NCBI RefSeq assembly: GCF_000695625.1
Contig: NZ_JMQI01000047.1
Span: forward strand, 1-64,000
Source of the DNA: Amycolatopsis rifamycinica
GTDB lineage: Bacteria > Actinomycetota > Actinomycetes > Mycobacteriales > Pseudonocardiaceae
DNA length: 64,000 bases
Reading direction: 5' to 3'
Of the stretch, positions 42,662 to 51,727 are shown one piece after another; within the stretch, counting starts at the first letter, position 1, and each line of letters starts with the position of its first letter. The translations under genes and the position numbers were made by a program. The notes under the pieces were generated by a model, which was given only the letters and a program-made list of their open reading frames with translations, did no database searches and had not been told where the DNA came from.

Positions 42662-44162
42662 CCCGACCGGTTTCCTGAAGTACGAACGCGAAGAGCCGAA
42701 GAAGAAGCCTTACGAGGAACGGCTTTCCTCGTGGGGCGAGGTGTACGCGGAGGTCGACCCGGCCGAGCGCAACGAACAGGTGCGCAAGCAGGCGTCGCGG
42801 TGCATGGACTGCGGCATCCCGTTCTGCCACTCCGGGGGCTCCGGCTGCCCGCTGGGCAACCTGATCCCGGAGTGGAACGACCTGGTCCGCCGGGGCGACT
42901 GGGCCGCGGCGAGCGACCGGCTGCACGCCACCAACAACTTCCCCGAGTTCACCGGGAAGCTGTGCCCGGCGCCGTGCGAGGCGGGCTGCGTGCTGTCGAT
43001 CTCGCCGCTGTCGGGCGGACCGGTGTCGATCAAGCGCGTCGAGCAGACGATCGCCGACCAGTCCTGGGAAGCGGGCTACGTCCAGCCGCAGGTGTCCGAA
43101 GTGTCCAGTGGCCGCCGGGTCGCGATCGTCGGCTCCGGACCGGCCGGGCTCGCGGCCGCCCAGCAGCTGACCCGCGCCGGCCACGAGGTCACGGTCTTCG
43201 AGCGCGACGACCGCCTCGGCGGGCTGCTGCGCTACGGCATCCCCGAGTTCAAGATGGAGAAGAAGGTCCTCGACCGCCGCCTGGCGCAGCTGCGCAAGGA
43301 GGGCACCCGGTTCGTGACGGGCTGCGAGGTCGGCGTCGACCTGTCGGTGGAGGACCTGCGCGCGCAGTACGACGCGGTGGTCCTGGCGGTCGGCGCCCTG
43401 CGCGGCCGCGACGACACGACGACACCCGGCCGTGACCTCAAGGGCATCCACCTGGCGATGGAGCACCTGGTCCCGGCCAACAAGTTCGTCGAGGGCGACG
43501 GCCCGCCCGCGATCGACGCCCGCGGCAAGCACGTGGTGATCATCGGCGGCGGCGACACGGGCGCGGACTGCTACGGAACGGCCACCCGCCAGGGCGCACT
43601 GTCGGTGACCCAGCTCGACCAGTACCCGACACCCCCCACGGTCCGCGACGACGCCCGGTCGCCGTGGCCGACCTGGCCGTACATCCTGCGCACGTACCCG
43701 GCCCACGAGGAGGCGGGCGAGCGCAAGTTCGCGGTGGCGGTCCGCCGCTTCGTGGGCTCCGCCGAGGGCCACGTGACGGCGGTGGAGCTGCAGCAGGTCC
43801 GCGTGCAGAAGGACCCGGTTTCCGGCCGCCGCGAGGTCATCCCGATCAACGACGAGATCGAGACCCTCCCGGCGGACCTGGTCCTGCTGGCGATCGGCTT
43901 CGAGGGCGTCGAGGAGATGCCGTTGCTCTCCGGCTTGGGCCTGTCGTTGACCCGCCGGGGAACGCTGTCCTGCGGCGCGGACTGGCAGACGGAGACCCCA
44001 GGCGTGTTCGTCTGCGGCGACGCGCACCGCGGGGCATCGCTGGTGGTGTGGGCGATCGCGGAGGGCCGCTCGGTGGCCAACGCGGTGGACACGTACCTGA
44101 CGGGCGCGTCGGACCTGCCGGCTCCGGTCCACCCGACGGCTCTGCCGCTCGCGGTCGTCTGA
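42654..44162 (+). CDS. gltD: Glutamate synthase, small subunit
   Basis: A 502-residue GOGAT beta chain that passes electrons from NADPH to GltB. Starting at GTG 42654, with a GGAGG site. The N-terminal cysteine motifs for iron-sulfur clusters are CMDCGIPFC ... GCPLGNLIP and CPAPCEAGCVLSI. The FAD motif VAIVGSGPAGLAAAQQL lies near residue 157 and the NADPH motif VVIIGGGDTGADC near 298. It overlaps gltB and is followed by a strong terminator. Confidence 0.96.
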   Translation: MADPTGFLKYEREEPKKKPYEERLSSWGEVYAEVDPAERNEQVRKQASRCMDCGIPFCHSGGSGCPLGNLIPEWNDLVRRGDWAAASDRLHATNNFPEFTGKLCPAPCEAGCVLSISPLSGGPVSIKRVEQTIADQSWEAGYVQPQVSEVSSGRRVAIVGSGPAGLAAAQQLTRAGHEVTVFERDDRLGGLLRYGIPEFKMEKKVLDRRLAQLRKEGTRFVTGCEVGVDLSVEDLRAQYDAVVLAVGALRGRDDTTTPGRDLKGIHLAMEHLVPANKFVEGDGPPAIDARGKHVVIIGGGDTGADCYGTATRQGALSVTQLDQYPTPPTVRDDARSPWPTWPYILRTYPAHEEAGERKFAVAVRRFVGSAEGHVTAVELQQVRVQKDPVSGRREVIPINDEIETLPADLVLLAIGFEGVEEMPLLSGLGLSLTRRGTLSCGADWQTETPGVFVCGDAHRGASLVVWAIAEGRSVANAVDTYLTGASDLPAPVHPTALPLAVV

Positions 44163-44175
44163 TCGAGTTACGTCG

Positions 44176-44208
44176 GAAGGCCCCCTCGCCGCTGGTGAGG
44201 GGGCCTTC
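44176..44208. terminator. Terminator after gltD
   Basis: Perfect 12-bp arms GAAGGCCCCCTC and GAGGGGGCCTTC (44176-44187, 44197-44208), extendable inward by GCC/GGT to a 3-base loop. It starts 13 bases after the gltD stop. The arm resembles the terminator at 2030. Confidence 0.88.
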
Positions 44209-44276
44209 GTCGTAACAGCGCGCGTACCCTCGGCGACGCTGGCAGAGCCAGCGAACGGTGACGGGGAGGATCGTCG

Positions 44277-45527
44277 ATGACCCAGCCGGAAGCCGAGCCC
44301 GGCACGATCGAGAACTCGATCACCATCGGTGGCGACCTGACCGGGAACGTCCTCCAGGTCGGCACCGTGGCCGGCGACATCCAGTTCAACGAGCTCGGCG
44401 TGGCGCAGTCCTGGTACATCGGCACGGTTCGCGACGTGGCGCCCGGGAGGTTGGTGGGACGCGAGACCGAGCTGGCCGAGCTGACCCGGTTCTGCCTGGC
44501 TGCCGACCCGGCGCCCTCCTACGCGTGGTGGCGGGCGGAAGCGTGGAGCGGGAAGACCGCGCTGATGTCCTGGTTCATCCTCAACGCGCCCCCGGAAGTC
44601 CGGGTCGTCTCGTTCCTCATCACGGCCCGGGACACCAGGGCCGACACGCGGGCGGGTTTCCTCGCCGAAGTGGTTCCGCAGCTGGCGGTGGTGCTGCGGG
44701 TCAAGTCCCCTGAGCCGACGAGCGAATCCGACTTCCGCGGTCTGCTCGACGCCGCCGCGAAGCGGTACTCGGACCGCGGCGAACGTCTGGTCCTCGTCGT
44801 CGACGGGCTCGACGAAGACCGGGGCGCGGGGGAGGAGGACGGCGCCAGGAGCATCGCTGCCCTGCTTCCCCGGCGGCCGGCCCATGGCCTGCGGGTCATC
44901 GTCTCGGGTCGGCCGAATCCCGGCATCCCGCCGGTCTTGCCCGACGATCACCCCCTGCGTGATCCGGCGATCGTTCGCGAACTCGCACCCTCTCCCGCGG
45001 CTTCCGCGGCGAAGTACGCGATGAAGCACGACCTCGATCGACTGCTGCGTGCGGACGCAGGCGAAGCGAAGGACGTCCTCGGCTTGCTCGTGGCCGCTCG
45101 CAGCGGACTCAGCCGCCGAGATCTCGGCGAGCTTCTGGGCGGGACCCGCATCAGCGAGGTCTTGAACAGCGTCGAAAGCCGGGCCTTCAGCCGTCGGCAC
45201 GCCCGTTGGCGGCCCGAGACCGCTCCCGAGGTCTACCTGCTCGGCCATCAGGGCCTGTACGCCGAAGCAGCGGACAGGCTCGGAGAGGAGCGGTGCGCGT
45301 CTACGCTGAGCAGATCACGAAATGGGCCGAGAGCTATCAAGCCAGGGGATGGCCGCCCGAGACGCCGCAATTCCTGTTGCACGGCTACCCGCGGTTGCTC
45401 AAGGAAGCCGGGCAGCTCGAGCGGATGGTCGAGTGTGTCACGGACCTGGCGAGACAGCGTCGCCTCATCGAGGTCACCGGCGGCGAAGAAGCAGCCCAAG
45501 CCGAAGTCGCCGAAGCCCACGCAGTGA
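44277..45527 (+). CDS. STAND-type NTPase with RHIM-like N-terminus, N-terminal part before a frameshift
   Basis: The open frame encodes 416 residues, but only about the first 340 look native. Residues 13-38 form a glycine-punctuated, RHIM-like amyloid motif with the core VLQVGTVAG. The NTPase domain follows, with a Walker A variant AWSGKTAL (Lys93, Thr94; the first glycine is replaced by alanine) and Walker B LVLVVDGLDED (Asp176). The sequence then matches a winged-helix-like part ending YLLGHQGLYAEAADRLGEE. Near 45293 the frame breaks and the family sequence continues in the -1 frame. I infer one gene, 44277-47578, of about 1100 residues. The atypical P-loop is shared with actinobacterial relatives as I remember them. 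Confidence 0.65.
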   Translation: MTQPEAEPGTIENSITIGGDLTGNVLQVGTVAGDIQFNELGVAQSWYIGTVRDVAPGRLVGRETELAELTRFCLAADPAPSYAWWRAEAWSGKTALMSWFILNAPPEVRVVSFLITARDTRADTRAGFLAEVVPQLAVVLRVKSPEPTSESDFRGLLDAAAKRYSDRGERLVLVVDGLDEDRGAGEEDGARSIAALLPRRPAHGLRVIVSGRPNPGIPPVLPDDHPLRDPAIVRELAPSPAASAAKYAMKHDLDRLLRADAGEAKDVLGLLVAARSGLSRRDLGELLGGTRISEVLNSVESRAFSRRHARWRPETAPEVYLLGHQGLYAEAADRLGEERCASTLSRSRNGPRAIKPGDGRPRRRNSCCTATRGCSRKPGSSSGWSSVSRTWRDSVASSRSPAAKKQPKPKSPKPTQ

Positions 45528-47578
45528 TCTGCGCTTCGCCCGCCCCCGACGTCGTGAGCCTGGTCAAACTCACCATGCACCGCGACGACCTCAGCGACCG
45601 GAACGCGCGGACGCCCGCGCGGCTCCCGGCGCTGTGGGCCAGGATGGGCGACTTCGACCGGGCCGAAGCGCTGGCACGGTCGATTTCGGAGGAGAACCGA
45701 CGGGCCGAAGCCATCGGTGAACTGGTGGAGGTCATGGTGAAGGCCGGGCTGACCGATCGCGTCGACCGGCTGGTGGCCGAAGTCCGGCACGAATATCGGC
45801 GCATCCACCTTCGCAACCGGCTCGTGAGCGCGGTGGCCGGGACCGGGGACTTCGTCCGCGCGAGATCGCTGGCCGAAGGCTTCGCGAATTCCGATTGGCG
45901 CGCGCAAGCGCTCATCTCGATCGCTGCCGCCGAACGGCCGAAAGATGCCGAGCTGCTCCTGACGGCCGCCGTCGAGATCGGTGACCGAACAGCGAGGCAT
46001 CAGGCGATCCATTCGGTGGCGAGGTCGTTGATCGAGGCGGGATTCGCGGAGTCCGCGATCCGGTTTTCCTCCGAGTTGATTCCGGAATACCTGCCCGGCT
46101 TGGTCGAGCAAGCTGCTCGGACGCTCATGCGGTCCGGCAAAGCCTCCGAAGCGCACCGGCTGGTCGGCAAGTTGGACGAGGAACCGGCGCGGAATCTGCG
46201 CATCGGGATGGACCTCGAAGCGGCGGCGCGGACCGATCCGGAATCGGCGTTCGCCGGATTGACCGAGATCGAAGAGTCGCGACGCGGAGGCATACTGCTG
46301 AACCTGTTCGAGATCGTCCTCGAAGACGACAACGTCGACTTTGCGGAGTTCGCACTCGGTGGGGTGGGCCCTTACTACGGCAAACTCGGCCTTCACCTGG
46401 TGCTGAAACACCTCGGCGCCAAGGGTGCAGTCGAACGCGTCGAAGCTTTGCTGCACCACAGCGCGCCGGATACGGAGAGCGAGATCGGACTCGCTGCGCG
46501 GGCGGAGGCGCTGACGGCGATGGCCGAGGGTACTCTGCAGGCGGGTGACCTCGAACAGACACGGGCACTGGCCGGGCGCGCGGAAGCGATCGCTCGCCGG
46601 GTAGGTGGCTCTTACCGTTACGGCGGCGCGTTGCGGAGCTTCATAAAACTCGTTACGACGACGAAGAATCTCGCGGCTGCCGAGCGGCTCGCCGGGGTGC
46701 TCCTGGTTTCCGATGTGGCTCATTACAACATCGAGCAGGTCGCCCGGTTCCTGGCGGAGTTGGGCGACGTGAAGATCGCGGAGTCGCTCGCTTTCCGGCT
46801 TGGCGCTCCGGCAAAGGTGATGAAGACGCTCACGCCATTGCTTCGTCGTCTCCGTTCTGGGGAGAACAGTAGCGAAGTCTTCCGCATCGTTCAACGGGTC
46901 GACGACCTTCCCGGTGGGTGGATCGACGACCTAGACAAACGGTGTGCGGTCGAGTTCTTCTGTGCGGCAGGAATTCCTGACCGAGCGCTCGAGCAAGCGG
47001 ATGCTGTGATGAGCAACCATGGACGTACGTGGGCGCAGAGCCGGGTCATCGAGGAACTGTGCACCATGGGGAGAACCGATGACGCCGTCGGCATCGTCCA
47101 GAGGGTGAGCGGTGACGAAAAGACCGATGAACTCGTCGAAGCGCTGGCGAAAGCGCTGGGAGCTGCGGGGTGCGACAATGGGCTCGAAATCCTGAGCGGT
47201 CTCGGTGTCAAGCGCGGCAGGGTAGCCCTGGGGTTTCTCGAGGAGTTCGCCGCGCACGATGGCGAGCGGGCTCTGCAGTTGGCAGCCACGTCGCTGGAAG
47301 GTTTCGAGCAGGAAACGGCGTTGCTGGCGATCGCGGGCCGGGTCGACGGGCCTTTCCGATCGCGAGTGCTCGCCCAGTACATGCAGCGTGGCGAATGGGC
47401 GCGAGTCGTCCCCTTGCTGAACCCGATCGAGCAGTCCGCGCTGGCCGAGGTCGTCGATCAGTTCGTGGCCCTGCAGGAAGCGCGGCTGGGGCTGGGCCCC
47501 GAGACACCTGACCAGCCTGAAAGTGTTACGCCGGACGGCGGCTGTGCACTGTGTGCTCAGGCAACTACTTTCGAGTAG
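45293..47578 (+). CDS. C-terminal helical-repeat part of the frameshifted STAND NTPase
   Basis: The open frame from GTG 45293 encodes 761 residues, beginning VRVYAEQITKWAESYQARGW and ending with CALCAQATTFE. It consists of many paired helices of about 30-40 residues (FDRAEALARSISEENRRAEA, FVRARSLAEGFANSDWRAQA, and similar), i.e. TPR-like or HEAT-like superhelix. The start of this part matches what should follow the NTPase half, so the two are probably one gene split by a lost base near CGGTG (45291-45295). A GGAGAGGAG tract close to the GTG could also allow separate translation. G+C is slightly lower than in its neighbours. Confidence 0.65.
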   Translation: MRVYAEQITKWAESYQARGWPPETPQFLLHGYPRLLKEAGQLERMVECVTDLARQRRLIEVTGGEEAAQAEVAEAHAVICASPAPDVVSLVKLTMHRDDLSDRNARTPARLPALWARMGDFDRAEALARSISEENRRAEAIGELVEVMVKAGLTDRVDRLVAEVRHEYRRIHLRNRLVSAVAGTGDFVRARSLAEGFANSDWRAQALISIAAAERPKDAELLLTAAVEIGDRTARHQAIHSVARSLIEAGFAESAIRFSSELIPEYLPGLVEQAARTLMRSGKASEAHRLVGKLDEEPARNLRIGMDLEAAARTDPESAFAGLTEIEESRRGGILLNLFEIVLEDDNVDFAEFALGGVGPYYGKLGLHLVLKHLGAKGAVERVEALLHHSAPDTESEIGLAARAEALTAMAEGTLQAGDLEQTRALAGRAEAIARRVGGSYRYGGALRSFIKLVTTTKNLAAAERLAGVLLVSDVAHYNIEQVARFLAELGDVKIAESLAFRLGAPAKVMKTLTPLLRRLRSGENSSEVFRIVQRVDDLPGGWIDDLDKRCAVEFFCAAGIPDRALEQADAVMSNHGRTWAQSRVIEELCTMGRTDDAVGIVQRVSGDEKTDELVEALAKALGAAGCDNGLEILSGLGVKRGRVALGFLEEFAAHDGERALQLAATSLEGFEQETALLAIAGRVDGPFRSRVLAQYMQRGEWARVVPLLNPIEQSALAEVVDQFVALQEARLGLGPETPDQPESVTPDGGCALCAQATTFE

Positions 47579-47624
47579 CTGTGTCGCCTTTGCGACGATT
47601 CACTTCTGCGGAAGGTGGGGCGTC

Positions 47625-48506
47625 TTGAAGCACACGAAAACCGCGGTGATCACCGCAATCCTCGCTCTCGCGTTCGCCCTGGTCGGGATCCCGGCCCAGG
47701 CCGCCGCGAAACCCTTCTGGACGCCCGATGCCATGCGGGCGGCCGTTCCCATGGACTCCCTCGTCCGAGCTCCGGCCGTCACGCCGAAAGACGTCGCGCG
47801 AGGGCAGAGCACGATCATCCAGAGCATTCCGAACGGCGGCGGGCCCTGGACCGGCGGCGGCAAGGTCACCCAGACCGCCGGGCGGGTGTTCTTCCTCTTC
47901 AACGGCCAGAAAGCGTCCTGCTCCGGGGACGCCGTCACCAGCACCAACGGCAGCGTCGTCGTGACCGCCGGGCACTGCGTGAAGTACCAGGGCACCTGGC
48001 ACACCCAGTGGGTCTTCGTGCCCGGCTACGACAACGGCAACGCCCCGTACGGCCAGTGGGCCGCGAAGACCACGCTCACCACGCCGCAGTGGGAAGCCAG
48101 TGAGGACATCAACTACGACGTCGGCATGGCCGTGGTGAACCCGCTGAACGGCCAGCGGCTCACCGACGTCGTCGGCGCGCAGGGCATCGCCTTCAACCAG
48201 CCGAAGAACCAGAGCATGTACACCTTCGGCTACCCGGCCGCGTCGCCCTACGACGGGACGAAGCTGATCTACTGCAGCGGCAGCACCTTCACCGACTTCC
48301 TGCTGACCCAGGACCACGGCATGCAGTGCAACATGACCGGTGGCTCCAGCGGCGGGCCGTGGTTCCTGTCGTTCAACGAAGGCACCGGCACCGGCGTGCA
48401 GGCCTCGGTGAACAGCTTCGGCTACAACTTCCTGCCCGGCTACATGTTCGGGCCGTACTTCGGCACCGACGCGCAGAACCTGTACAACCGCGCGCAAGCC
48501 GCGTGA
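47625..48506 (+). CDS. Secreted trypsin-like serine peptidase
   Basis: A 293-residue secreted protease from TTG 47625, with an AAGGTGG site upstream. A Sec signal peptide covers about residues 1-27 (VITAILALAFALVGIPAQAAA). The catalytic triad is His117 in VTAGHC, Asp165 in NYDVGMA, and Ser242 in GGSSGGPW. A propeptide of about 50 residues precedes the protease domain. Cysteine pairs (Cys105/Cys118 and Cys221/Cys236 by rough count) fit the S1 fold. Substrate unknown. It is followed by a strong hairpin. Confidence 0.87.
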   Translation: MKHTKTAVITAILALAFALVGIPAQAAAKPFWTPDAMRAAVPMDSLVRAPAVTPKDVARGQSTIIQSIPNGGGPWTGGGKVTQTAGRVFFLFNGQKASCSGDAVTSTNGSVVVTAGHCVKYQGTWHTQWVFVPGYDNGNAPYGQWAAKTTLTTPQWEASEDINYDVGMAVVNPLNGQRLTDVVGAQGIAFNQPKNQSMYTFGYPAASPYDGTKLIYCSGSTFTDFLLTQDHGMQCNMTGGSSGGPWFLSFNEGTGTGVQASVNSFGYNFLPGYMFGPYFGTDAQNLYNRAQAA

Positions 48507-48510
48507 TCCG

Positions 48511-48555
48511 CGTCAGCCCAGGGGCGGAGCGGAAGTTCCGGCCCCTGGGCTGACG
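48511..48555 (+). terminator. Terminator after trypsin-like gene
   Basis: Perfect 15-bp arms, 48511-48525 and 48541-48555 (CGTCAGCCCAGGGGC and its complement), around a 15-base loop, beginning four bases after the stop codon. Confidence 0.85.
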
Positions 48556-48587
48556 TCCGCGCGCGGCCGCCGCGGCAGGCTCGGGGC

Positions 48588-49982
48588 ATGCGGAAAACCC
48601 TGATCGCCCTGGCGTTCCTGCCCCTGCTCGCCGCGCCACCCGCGGAGGCGGCCCCGGCGCTGCGGTGGACGACGCCCTGCCCGGACTACGGCATGACGCC
48701 GTCCCCGACGGCCGGGCTCGAATGCGCCACCCTGCGCGTGCCGCTCGACTACGCCCACCCGGATCGCACCATCGAGCTCACGCTGTCCCGCCACGCCGGC
48801 ACCCCCGGCAAGCGCCGCGGCGTGCTGCTGATGAACCCCGGCGGGCCGGGCAGCCCGGGCCTCGCCATGCCCGCCCAGCTGCGGCAACGCCTGGGCGATT
48901 CCGGCCTGCCGGACGCCTACGACGTCATCGGCTTCGACCCGCGCGGCACCGCCTCCAGCACGCTGGTCACGTGCGGCATGACCACGCCGGAGGAGCGCGG
49001 CGCCGTGCTGGGCCCCTACGCGGACGGACCCGCCGACGTCGCGGCCACCGCCGTGCGGGCCCGCGCCGTGGCGGAGAAATGCGGCCGGGCGTCCACAAAG
49101 GACCTGCTGCCGCACATGACGACCGCGAACACCGCCCGTGACCTCGACCGGATCCGGGAAGCGCTGGGCGAGAAGAAGATCTCCTACTACGGCCTCTCCT
49201 ACGGCAGCTACCTCGGCGCCGCCTACGCGTCGATGTTCCCCGGCCGCACCGACCGGATCGTGCTCGACAGCGTTCTCGGCCCGCACGGTCTCGACGTCCG
49301 CGCCAACCAGCGATTCGCCGAAGGGTTCGACGACCGCTTCCCCGACTTCGCCGCGTGGGCGGCCCAGCGCGACGACGTCTACCACCTGGGGCGGACGCCG
49401 GCGGCGGTGACGGCCAGGTTCTTCGAGCTCGCCGCCGTCCGCGGGCCGGAGTTCCGGTCCGACACGTGGAACGGGCTCTACGACGACGCCTTCTTCCCGG
49501 ACGTGGCCCGGGAGTGGGCCGGCACCGCGCGCGCCGCGGCCGGGCCGCTCGACGGCGACAACCGCGCCGCACTCCAGCTCCAGGTGCTCTGCAACGACGC
49601 CGACTGGCCCGAGCAGGTCGGCTACTACCGGCACGCGGTCGAACGCGAACGGGCGCGGCACCCGATGTTCGGCCCGGCCGCGGCGAACGTGAACCCGTGC
49701 GCGTTCTGGCCCGTCGAACGCGCGGAACCGCCGGTGCGCGTCGGCGGCCCCGGCCCGGCGAACATCCTGCTGGTGCAGAACCTGCGCGACCCGGCGACCC
49801 CGTTGTCGGGCGCCCGGGAGACGCGGGCGGCGTTCGGGGCCCGCGCGCGGATGGTCACCGTCGACGCCGGCGGGCACGGCGTGTTCACCCGGGAAAACGC
49901 GTGCGGAAACGAAGCCGTGCTGGGCTATCTGCGGGACGGGGTCTTCCCCGCGGCGGACGGTTCCTGCCGGTCTGGACGCTGA
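48588..49982 (+). CDS. Secreted alpha/beta hydrolase, tripeptidyl-aminopeptidase type
   Basis: A 464-residue secreted serine hydrolase. A signal peptide covers residues 1-21 (LIALAFLPLLAAPPAEA). The oxyanion-side motif MNPGGPGSPG lies near residue 83, and the nucleophile Ser204 is in GLSYGSYLG. The TAP-like C-terminal domain contains the late aspartate (NLRDPATPL) and histidine (DAGGHGVF). The family in Streptomyces includes tripeptidyl and prolyl aminopeptidases and esterases; the exact substrate is open. Confidence 0.88.
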   Translation: MRKTLIALAFLPLLAAPPAEAAPALRWTTPCPDYGMTPSPTAGLECATLRVPLDYAHPDRTIELTLSRHAGTPGKRRGVLLMNPGGPGSPGLAMPAQLRQRLGDSGLPDAYDVIGFDPRGTASSTLVTCGMTTPEERGAVLGPYADGPADVAATAVRARAVAEKCGRASTKDLLPHMTTANTARDLDRIREALGEKKISYYGLSYGSYLGAAYASMFPGRTDRIVLDSVLGPHGLDVRANQRFAEGFDDRFPDFAAWAAQRDDVYHLGRTPAAVTARFFELAAVRGPEFRSDTWNGLYDDAFFPDVAREWAGTARAAAGPLDGDNRAALQLQVLCNDADWPEQVGYYRHAVERERARHPMFGPAAANVNPCAFWPVERAEPPVRVGGPGPANILLVQNLRDPATPLSGARETRAAFGARARMVTVDAGGHGVFTRENACGNEAVLGYLRDGVFPAADGSCRSGR

Positions 49983-50264
49983 AGGGGACACGCGATCCCC
50001 GGGGGGCGGCGCAGGGCGGGGGCCCGGACCCGGTAGCCGCCCCGCCGGCGGACCGGCCGGGCAGCGGGACCCGGCGCCCGTCCGGTGGGTCACGTGGTGG
50101 CCGTCTCACTGGCCGCGTCTCGCCCCTCGGACATCAGCAGTCCCCAGGTCAGCGGCTACCCGGGCGACGGCGAGGGGCAGTGTGGGCACCTGGATTCAGG
50201 ACGCCCCGCCTTCAGGGGCAAACCAGGCGAAGCGGAGCACGGCCTTGACCTTATATTGGTCGGT
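49983..50264. other. GC-rich intergenic region upstream of aroG
   Basis: About 280 bases with no convincing gene. It holds several short GC-rich self-complementary runs but no tRNA or recognisable structured RNA. At its end, TATATT (50252-50257) lies seven bases before the aroG GTG and probably acts as a leaderless -10. Confidence 0.45.
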
Positions 50265-51656
50265 GTGAACTGGACTGTGGACGTCCCCGTCGACACACTG
50301 CCCGAGCTGCCGCCGCTGCCGCCCCAACTGCGTCAGCGGCTCGACAAGGCGCTGGCTCTCCCGGCCGCGCAGCAGCCGGAGTGGCCGGACCCCGAGGCCG
50401 CCCGGCGGGTCCGCGCCGTGCTGGAGAGCGTGCCGCCGATCACCGTCCCGGCCGAGATCGACCGGCTGAAGGGCCAGCTGGCCATGGTCGCCGGCGGGGA
50501 GGCCTTCCTCCTGCAGGGCGGCGACTGCGCGGAGACGTTCGAGTCCAACACCGAGCCGCACATCCGGGCCAACCTGCGCACGCTGCTGCAGATGGCCGTC
50601 GTGCTCACCTACGGCGCCAGCCTGCCGGTGGTCAAGGTCGGCCGCATCGCCGGGCAGTACGCGAAGCCGCGCTCGGCCGCGACGGACGCGCTCGGCCTGC
50701 CGGTGTACCGCGGCGACATCATCAACTCCCTGGTCGCCAAGCCCGACCTCCGCGTGCCGGACCCCGGCCGGATGATCCGCGCCTACGCGAACGCGGGCGC
50801 GGCGATGAACCTGGTCCGCGCCCTCACCGCCGCGGGCATGGCCGACCTGCACCAGGTGCACGACTGGAACAAGGACTTCGTGTCGGCTTCGCCGGCGGCG
50901 CAGCGCTTCGAGTCACTGGCGAACGAGATCGACCGCGGCCTGCGGTTCATGTCGGCGTGCGGCGTCACCGACACGTCGCTGCAGTCCACCGAGATCTTCG
51001 CCAGCCACGAGGCGCTGCTGCTCGACTACGAGCGCTCCATGCTGCGGCTCGACCAGGCGGACTCGACGAACCCGAAGCTCTACAACCTCTCCTCGCACTT
51101 CCTCTGGATCGGCGAGCGGACCCGCCAGCTGGACGGCGCGCACATCGCGTTCGCGGAGCTGCTGGCCAACCCGATCGGGTTGAAGATCGGCCCGACGACC
51201 ACCCCGGAGCAGGCCCTGGAGTACGTCGAGCGGCTCGACCCGCGCTTCGAGCCAGGCCGGCTCACGCTCATCTCGCGGATGGGCAACGGCAAGGTCCGCG
51301 AGGTGCTGCCGGCGATCGTGGAGAAGGTCGAGGCGTCCGGCCACAAGGTCATCTGGCAGTGCGACCCGATGCACGGCAACACCCACGAGTCGTCCACCGG
51401 CTACAAGACCCGCCACTTCGACCGGATCGTCGACGAGGTCCAGGGCTTCTTCGAGGTGCACAACAAGCTGGGCACCTACCCGGGCGGCATCCACGTGGAG
51501 CTGACCGGCGAGGACGTCACCGAGTGCCTGGGCGGCGCCCAGGAGATCTCGGACGTCGACCTGTCCGGCCGCTACGAGACGGCCTGCGACCCGCGGCTGA
51601 ACACGCAGCAGTCCCTGGAGCTGGCGTTCCTGGTCGCGGAGATGCTCCGCGGCTGA
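50265..51656 (+). CDS. aroG: Class II 3-deoxy-D-arabino-heptulosonate 7-phosphate synthase
   Basis: A 463-residue type II DAHP synthase, the first enzyme of the shikimate pathway, joining PEP and erythrose 4-phosphate. GTG 50265 is chosen. Signatures are FLLQGGDCAETFE with a metal cysteine, VGRIAGQYAKPRS, LYNLSSHFLWIGERTRQ, and IWQCDPMHGNTHESS with a metal histidine. Length matches the mycobacterial aroG (Rv2178c type). It feeds the trp operon of this window. Its position near pknL repeats the mycobacterial gene order. Confidence 0.96.
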   Translation: MNWTVDVPVDTLPELPPLPPQLRQRLDKALALPAAQQPEWPDPEAARRVRAVLESVPPITVPAEIDRLKGQLAMVAGGEAFLLQGGDCAETFESNTEPHIRANLRTLLQMAVVLTYGASLPVVKVGRIAGQYAKPRSAATDALGLPVYRGDIINSLVAKPDLRVPDPGRMIRAYANAGAAMNLVRALTAAGMADLHQVHDWNKDFVSASPAAQRFESLANEIDRGLRFMSACGVTDTSLQSTEIFASHEALLLDYERSMLRLDQADSTNPKLYNLSSHFLWIGERTRQLDGAHIAFAELLANPIGLKIGPTTTPEQALEYVERLDPRFEPGRLTLISRMGNGKVREVLPAIVEKVEASGHKVIWQCDPMHGNTHESSTGYKTRHFDRIVDEVQGFFEVHNKLGTYPGGIHVELTGEDVTECLGGAQEISDVDLSGRYETACDPRLNTQQSLELAFLVAEMLRG

Positions 51657-51670
51657 GCCGCCCACGACCG

Positions 51671-51719
51671 CCCCAAGGTGGCCTTCGGTGCGTCGAGCGC
51701 GCCCAAGGCCACGTCGGGG
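51671..51719. terminator. Terminator between aroG and WS/DGAT gene
   Basis: Arms 51671-51685 and 51705-51719 pair over 15 bases with two mismatches (perfect inner 8 bp, GTGGCCTT/AAGGCCAC) around a 19-base loop. It lies between convergent genes. Confidence 0.55.
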
Positions 51720-51727
51720 CGGGGTGG

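Noticed and set aside
45285..45300. Programmed -1 frameshift in the NTPase gene
   Set aside because: There is no slippery heptamer at GGAGCGGTGCG and no clear downstream pseudoknot; a lost base is simpler.
49983..50264. Structured RNA upstream of aroG (RNase P, 6C or similar)
   Set aside because: Only short GC-rich pairings; none of the conserved sequence blocks of these RNAs was found on either strand.
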